Source: Methylotenera_A sp031429035 (GTDB lineage: Bacteria; Pseudomonadota; Gammaproteobacteria; Burkholderiales; Methylophilaceae). Taken from it: 10,404 nt of DNA. The notes below the pieces were generated by a model, which ran no database searches, was not told the origin of the DNA, and saw only the letters and a list, made by a program, of their open reading frames with translations. This document shows, piece by piece, positions 5,885 through 10,404 of the stretch. Every line of letters starts with the position of its first letter. The stretch's first letter is position 1. Where the stretch lies: assembly GCA_031429035.1 (NCBI GenBank), contig JANOYU010000043.1:1-10404 (forward strand), in the 5' to 3' direction. The position numbers and the translations under genes were made by a program.

Positions 5885-8800
5885 TTAAGGCCTTAATGGC
5901 GAATTACCAGCAGGTTTTTCAGCCTCTTTCTTGTCTGATTCTATCTCTTTTGGGTTATCCCAGGTGCCAGTAATCACATATTCGCTAGAGGCAATTTTGT
6001 TAAACGGATCTTTTAGTATCTTTTGCGCAACAAAAGCGGCTGCGCCTACAATTGGGCCGCCAGCTAGCGCTGCCAGCGATAAGCTATCGCTAACGTGTGG
6101 AGTAACTTTTACTTTTAGGTTTTGTGTCTCGGTTTTTAGGTTGGTTTCGCCTTTAATTTTGGCTTCTGCTGCAGGTCCTGTCATAAAAAAATCATTACTA
6201 CGCAAAATACCGCTATCGATTTTTGCGTTGGCACTAATTTTGTCAAAAGCGAAGCCATCGCTAAATAAATCTCTAAAATCTAGGCTTAAACGACGGGGCA
6301 AACTTTGCAAACTGAGTAAGCCCAGTAGGCGCCCCACACCAGGCTGCACTTTCACGATTTGGCCTTTGCTGGCATCTAACTTAAAGCTACCATTTAAGCC
6401 CAAGGTTTCAAATTCGTGCGGGCTGCCAGCCCAACTTAACTGGCCAATTATTTCAGCTTCACCGCCTTTTACTGCGTCTGGCTGACCAAAACGTTTTAAG
6501 GTTTTACCAATATTCTCTGCTTTTAGTACAAAGTTTAGCGTGGTGTTGGGGTTGCGCGTCCAATTGTGCCAAGTGCCATCTGCTGTTAGCGTGCTATCTG
6601 GGTTGCTAATTTTTAATTTTTGTATCACCCAATCATTGTTATTTTCAAATGCATTTAGCGCAAAATTACCCAGTTTTTTATTACCAAGCTGTAAGTTTTC
6701 TGCTGTAACATCTAGGGCAGGGTATTCTTTATTGAGTTTTCTGATGTCTTTTTTAGGTAATTCTTTGTCTGCTTTGCTTTTAATTTCATCGTTACTGGTA
6801 ATAATCAAGTTTTTTAAACGCGCAATAATTTTGCCATTGGTGTTTTCTTTGCTGGCTTGTTGCCATTCGGCATCGCCCGTAATTTCTTGGCTATCAATCG
6901 TCATTTGTAAACCTGTGGCGTTGGGTTGTGCTGCCAGTTTTAGCCCATTTAAACTGCGGCCAAATACATCTAACTTTTGTATGACCACATTGGCTTTGTT
7001 AATTTTAAGTGGTGCCGCGCTGGCAGTGTTGCTAGGCTTGTTAAATAAGGCCAGCCAATCATCTGCATTCACGTAATCTAGCTTGCCATGTAGCGATAAG
7101 CCCGCTTGGCTTGGCACCGTTGCAGGCATATTCACGCCTATATCACCACGTTCTAAAACTAGCTTGCCTGCTTGCTCTGTGCGTAAAATTTTGGCTGCAA
7201 ATAGGTCGCCATAACTAATATCAATGCCGTCATTACTCACACTGCTTTGTTTTTTATCAATATTCAATGCCATCGCTTGGCTGGCTGGCTTATTAAATGG
7301 CGGCGGCAGGTCTATCGCCATGCCTACCAAGTTTGATTTTAAATTGACATCAACCAAGGGTTTTTTAATGGTAATTTCGCCTGTCCAATCGGCACTGCCT
7401 TGCATGCGGTCTAAGAGCGGATTGCTGACCAGTTTTTTAATATTTGCGTCATTTATTTTGCCACTGGCAGCTATGCGCAGTATTTTATCGGCACCCGTTT
7501 TTAAGTTAAATTGTGCAGGGCCACCTAAAATTTCGGTACTAATATTTTCTGTACTTAGGCTATTTTCGGTAAAGTTAAGCACACCATTTAACTTAGCTAG
7601 CTCTGGCAAACCAACATCGGCATTGGCAAAAATAGTGCCGTTACTAATTTTGTATACACCCTTATATTTTGCTGCATCTAAATCTTGCATGGGTATTTTT
7701 AGCTCTAAATTTAGCTTACCGTTGCCCGCAGTTTTTAGGTCATCGGTAAAGCCCTGCGTCACTAACTTAACTGGACTTTCGTTGACAAATTTAATGCCCT
7801 CAACCACTGGACCTTCCACCTCACTAACAATATGCAGCATAGGAAAATCCGCATCTAATTGGGCAATGTCTGTTTTGCTTGAAATGATTTTATTGCCTAA
7901 AATACGGCCTTTGTTGGCGTTTAACGCCATGCGTTTGCCTTCAAACAGCATGTCAGTGCTTAAGCCTTCAATCACTGGCCAGCCAGTACCATATTCAATA
8001 AGCGCATCACTAATGTTGGCGGTGACTCTAAATAAGCCTAGCTTTTTATCCAGCTGATTTTTACTATTGACATAGGGAAAATCGGCCAAATTGCCTTTAA
8101 CGATTACATTAACATCCTCGGCCTTGCCCGCCAATATTGAAGTATCTAGCCAGTGTAGCGTTGGCTTACCCAGCATAATAGGGTAGTAAAATAGCGCATA
8201 CTTGGCGTTGCCTTTGCCAAACTTAGCCGTTAAATCTAAGTAGCCACCTTTTACATGATTGGCTTGGTAGCTGGCGTTAATGGAGCCTGTAATATGTGGG
8301 CTGCTAATAAACATATCTTTGGCCACTATTTTTGCTTTATCGCCATCTATTTGCCAATTAACTTGCCCGGTAAGCTTATCTGCAGGTATTGGCCAACGCA
8401 AAATATCTTTTAAATCTAGTATGGCTTTTTGGGTGTTTAACGTTAGTTCACCACCAGAATCATCAGCCTTAATGTTGCCGCTAATATTGCTAAAACCCGG
8501 TATTTTTTCATAAGCGGTTAAACCCAAGCCTTTAAAGTTGGCACTTAAGTTGTAATTATTTGGCTTGCTGGGTTCGCCTTCAAAGCCTATTGCCACCTGC
8601 TGCAATGTGCCCACGGGAGAAAACCCATTCAGCTTTGCCGTGATGTGTTCTGGCAGTTTAAAGTAGGGCGCAAGTTGCTTAATGGTAGCTAAATCAAATT
8701 GATCTAGCTTAACATCTGCTTTTAGCCAAGGTTTGCCATTTTTAGTGCTACTGGCGGCATAACCGTAACCATTATTTAGCCTTAAGCCTGTGTTGGTGCT

Positions 8801-9763
8801 TAGTTTAATATTTTTTGCGCTAATGGTTTGCGTATTTTTATAGTGGCTCCAGCCAATGTCACCGCTAAATTGTTTGGCAATAAATGGCGTGGTTTGTGCA
8901 TTTAAAAGTAGCGATAAGTTGCTTAAAGCGGCTTTTAAATTGGCTTTTTCAATTTTACTTTCAGCAAAATCCAACGTAATGTTAGCATCGCCAGCACCCG
9001 CTTTAATGACTACAGGCAAATCTAACCAAGGTTGCCACACACTTAAATCGGCTTGTTTTAATTGCCCAGTGACACTGCCGTGCCATGTATTTATTTTACT
9101 GACGTCATGGCCAATAAAATAGCCGCTGGTGGTGATTTTTTGCGTGGTGCCTACCGACGGCAGCGCCGAAATTTTGAATTGGTGCTTAGCAAATGCACTA
9201 TGAATAGCTGGGTTACTTAAGCTTAAATTAAGTTGCTGTAACACCAATGGCGGCGCTTGGCGCAGCTCGTCTAGCCACATAATTTGTGCGTTTTTAACGT
9301 GGATATTGGCTTGGCTTAACAACCAATTTGGTAGCTCTGGTTTACTTTTGCCCGCCAGATTAATGCCTGCTAAATAAATACTGCCATCGGCTTTGCGCCG
9401 TATGGTGAGTGCAGGTTGATTTACCACCAATTCAGACAGCCGCGGCTGCATCAAAGGCAAGCTAAGCCAAGAAACATTGGCTGCAACATCATCTAAATGT
9501 AGCGCAGCACGGTTTTCTGCATCATATACATCAATATTTTTAAGCGCAATATGCGGAGAAATACCATCCCAGCTTGTATTAATATCGCCAATGGTAATTT
9601 TTTGACCTGCGGTTTTTGTAGCATAAGCGGCAATATCGTCTTTGTAGCTATCGATATTGGGGAAAACAATAAAACGAACGGCAAGCGCAATTAAGGCCAA
9701 CAAAAATAGCAGTACAAGCAGTGCATGTAGCACCCAGCGTGAGAGTTTTTTAATAGCTACCAT
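5885..9763 (-). CDS. yhdP: YhdP family AsmA-like envelope protein
   Basis: YhdP belongs to the AsmA-like proteins (with TamB and YdbH in E. coli). They bridge the periplasm and carry phospholipids from inner to outer membrane. The 1292 residues compare with about 1266 in E. coli. A single N-terminal membrane anchor (about residues 11-34, after R-W-V-L-H) is followed by a very long periplasmic region rich in short alternating beta-strand patterns, as expected for a lipid-conducting groove. The start of the AsmA-type domain is visible at about 50-100 (I-T-I-G-D-I-N-T-S-W-D-G). The C-terminus has the family block G-G-P-I-V-G-A-A-A-F (from about 1235) and Y-V-I-T-G-T-W-D-N-P (1262-1271), then a charged tail ending in S-P-L-R-P. 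A Pro-Pro-Pro run is encoded at 7298-7306. The ATG at 9763 gives the membrane anchor directly; no strong ribosome binding site precedes it. First gene of yhdP-nit(-tldD). Confidence 0.95.
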   Translation of the reverse strand: MVAIKKLSRWVLHALLVLLFLLALIALAVRFIVFPNIDSYKDDIAAYATKTAGQKITIGDINTSWDGISPHIALKNIDVYDAENRAALHLDDVAANVSWLSLPLMQPRLSELVVNQPALTIRRKADGSIYLAGINLAGKSKPELPNWLLSQANIHVKNAQIMWLDELRQAPPLVLQQLNLSLSNPAIHSAFAKHQFKISALPSVGTTQKITTSGYFIGHDVSKINTWHGSVTGQLKQADLSVWQPWLDLPVVIKAGAGDANITLDFAESKIEKANLKAALSNLSLLLNAQTTPFIAKQFSGDIGWSHYKNTQTISAKNIKLSTNTGLRLNNGYGYAASSTKNGKPWLKADVKLDQFDLATIKQLAPYFKLPEHITAKLNGFSPVGTLQQVAIGFEGEPSKPNNYNLSANFKGLGLTAYEKIPGFSNISGNIKADDSGGELTLNTQKAILDLKDILRWPIPADKLTGQVNWQIDGDKAKIVAKDMFISSPHITGSINASYQANHVKGGYLDLTAKFGKGNAKYALFYYPIMLGKPTLHWLDTSILAGKAEDVNVIVKGNLADFPYVNSKNQLDKKLGLFRVTANISDALIEYGTGWPVIEGLSTDMLFEGKRMALNANKGRILGNKIISSKTDIAQLDADFPMLHIVSEVEGPVVEGIKFVNESPVKLVTQGFTDDLKTAGNGKLNLELKIPMQDLDAAKYKGVYKISNGTIFANADVGLPELAKLNGVLNFTENSLSTENISTEILGGPAQFNLKTGADKILRIAASGKINDANIKKLVSNPLLDRMQGSADWTGEITIKKPLVDVNLKSNLVGMAIDLPPPFNKPASQAMALNIDKKQSSVSNDGIDISYGDLFAAKILRTEQAGKLVLERGDIGVNMPATVPSQAGLSLHGKLDYVNADDWLALFNKPSNTASAAPLKINKANVVIQKLDVFGRSLNGLKLAAQPNATGLQMTIDSQEITGDAEWQQASKENTNGKIIARLKNLIITSNDEIKSKADKELPKKDIRKLNKEYPALDVTAENLQLGNKKLGNFALNAFENNNDWVIQKLKISNPDSTLTADGTWHNWTRNPNTTLNFVLKAENIGKTLKRFGQPDAVKGGEAEIIGQLSWAGSPHEFETLGLNGSFKLDASKGQIVKVQPGVGRLLGLLSLQSLPRRLSLDFRDLFSDGFAFDKISANAKIDSGILRSNDFFMTGPAAEAKIKGETNLKTETQNLKVKVTPHVSDSLSLAALAGGPIVGAAAFVAQKILKDPFNKIASSEYVITGTWDNPKEIESDKKEAEKPAGNSPLRP

Positions 9764-9814
9764 GTAAATTAGCGGTAATGCGACTTAAGTCGTTTATTAA
9801 TAAAGGTTAATTTT

Positions 9815-9842
9815 ACTTTAGTTTGGGGCAATAACTTGTTAA
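9815..9842 (-). promoter_or_regulatory. Weak candidate promoter for yhdP-nit
   Basis: On the - strand TTAACA (9842-9837, 5 of 6 to -35 consensus) and TAAAGT (9820-9815, 4 of 6 to -10) are separated by 16 bp. Transcription would start near 9808, about 45 nt before the yhdP ATG. The whole region 9764-9940 is AT-rich, so such matches occur by chance and this call is tentative. A perfect palindrome CGACTTAAGTCG (9781-9792) would lie in the leader. Confidence 0.25.
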
Positions 9843-9930
9843 TAAATCGTAAACATTTAATAAGTTATGGCTTGCTTTGCTTTAAAATAACGCCTTTTGG
9901 CCAATTTGGCTGACATTCACGCTTAAAGCT

Positions 9931-9935
9931 TGGAA
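9931..9935 (+). promoter_or_regulatory. Ribosome binding site deciding the TTG start of yheS
   Basis: TGGAA at 9931-9935 lies 5 nt upstream of the TTG at 9941. An in-frame TGA at 9911-9913 rules out any earlier start, and no ATG or GTG occurs between that stop and the conserved N-terminus, so the TTG is the only standard start codon available. Confidence 0.6.
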
Positions 9936-9940
9936 TAGTA

Positions 9941-10404
9941 TTGATTCAATTTAAAAATTTAACGCTGACGCGTGGTGTAAAAGTGCTGCTAGAGCAAGCG
10001 TCTTTTCAGTTGCACATTGGCCATAAGGTTGGCTTGATTGGTGCAAATGGCGCGGGTAAATCTAGCCTGTTTGCTTTGCTGCGTAATGAATTACAGCATG
10101 AAGTGGGCGACTTAGAGATGCCGCCCAATTGGGTAATTGCACATGTTGCGCAAGAAATGACTGCGCTAGATTTGCCTGCAATAGAGTTTACATTAGATGG
10201 CGATGCCGAGCTGCGTGAAGTTGAAGCGGCTTTAATAGCAGCAGAAGCCGCGCATGCAGGCGAAAAAATTGCAGAGTTGCATCATAAACTATCCGATATT
10301 GAAGGTTACAGCGCAAAAGCGCGCGCAGCGGCGTTGTTAGATGGCTTGGGGTTTGCACAAACGGATTTAGCGCGCCCTGTTAGCGAATTTAGTGGCGGCT
10401 GGCG
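9941..10404 (+). CDS. yheS: ABC-F ATPase, YheS-like (3' end missing)
   Basis: ABC-F proteins are cytoplasmic twin-ATPase factors that bind the ribosomal E site and influence stalled or specialised translation; they are not transporters. The 154 residues visible cover most of the first nucleotide-binding domain. They begin I-Q-F-K-N-L-T-L-T-R-G-V-K-V-L-L, with Walker A G34-A-N-G-A-G-K-S41 and the ABC signature F-S-G-G-W at 150-154, at the very edge of the window. The spacing and the wording V-G-L-I-G-A-N-G-A-G-K-S and A-R-P-V-S-E-F-S-G-G-W match E. coli YheS (about 637 aa) better than Uup or EttA. Walker B, the linker and the second ATPase domain are off the right edge. The gene uses TTG as start and is transcribed away from yhdP. 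No strong promoter was recognised among the AT-rich bases upstream. Confidence 0.9.
   Translation, partial: MIQFKNLTLTRGVKVLLEQASFQLHIGHKVGLIGANGAGKSSLFALLRNELQHEVGDLEMPPNWVIAHVAQEMTALDLPAIEFTLDGDAELREVEAALIAAEAAHAGEKIAELHHKLSDIEGYSAKARAAALLDGLGFAQTDLARPVSEFSGGW

Noticed and set aside
5885..5896. Perfect palindrome TTAAGGCCTTAA at the yhdP stop codon
   Set aside because: It is only 12 bp with no loop, within AT-rich sequence; it probably reflects the last codons and stop of yhdP and has no terminator features.
5931..8057. Long + strand open frames opposite yhdP (5931-6485, 6540-7076, 7224-8057)
   Set aside because: They are antisense to a continuous, well-recognised yhdP frame, have low-complexity Ser/Leu-rich translations and no recognisable family. 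They follow from the codon composition of yhdP.
9836..9888. Possible + strand promoter for yheS (TTGTTA at 9836, TAAAAT at 9883)
   Set aside because: The boxes are not at acceptable spacing to each other, and the region is too AT-rich for single hexamers to mean much.

Overview
The window looks like ordinary chromosome from a fairly AT-rich betaproteobacterium. The best guess is Methylophilaceae (Methylotenera/Methylophilus type), but this rests on protein resemblance and synteny recalled from memory, not on a search. The clearest lineage marker is an elongation factor P with Arg32 at its modification site, directly downstream of the arginine rhamnosyltransferase EarP. That pairing is typical of Betaproteobacteria and some Gammaproteobacteria.

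Layout. From 1 to about 1780, on the + strand, lie the 3' part of earP (its start is off the left edge), efp with a likely promoter of its own inside the earP/efp junction, a 120-bp imperfect inverted repeat, and a Rho-independent terminator. From 1865 to 3289 (+) is an exported DUF3179 protein of unknown role. It converges with a three-gene block on the - strand, read from right to left: yhdP (9763-5885, AsmA-like envelope protein), a Nit-type carbon-nitrogen hydrolase (5839-4961), and tldD (4766-3300, metalloprotease subunit). Right of yhdP, a 177-bp divergent intergenic region leads to the 5' part of a yheS-like ABC-F ATPase gene (9941 to the right edge, +).

How the genes relate. EarP rhamnosylates EF-P so that it can rescue ribosomes stalled on polyproline. 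The ABC-F protein at the other end probably also works at the ribosome, but nothing in the window links them directly. YhdP, Nit and TldD form a syntenic block known from other proteobacteria. Their products act in different processes: phospholipid transport to the outer membrane, metabolite repair, and peptide maturation/degradation.

I found no phage, insertion sequence, CRISPR array, defence system, tRNA or rRNA. The most unusual signal is a 35-bp hairpin repeat present twice with a conserved loop as well as conserved stem ends. One copy is intergenic (between nit and tldD) and the other is in frame inside the earP coding sequence. A second, unrelated palindromic repeat-like element sits downstream of efp. 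These look like dispersed palindromic elements, and the coding copy deserves a check.
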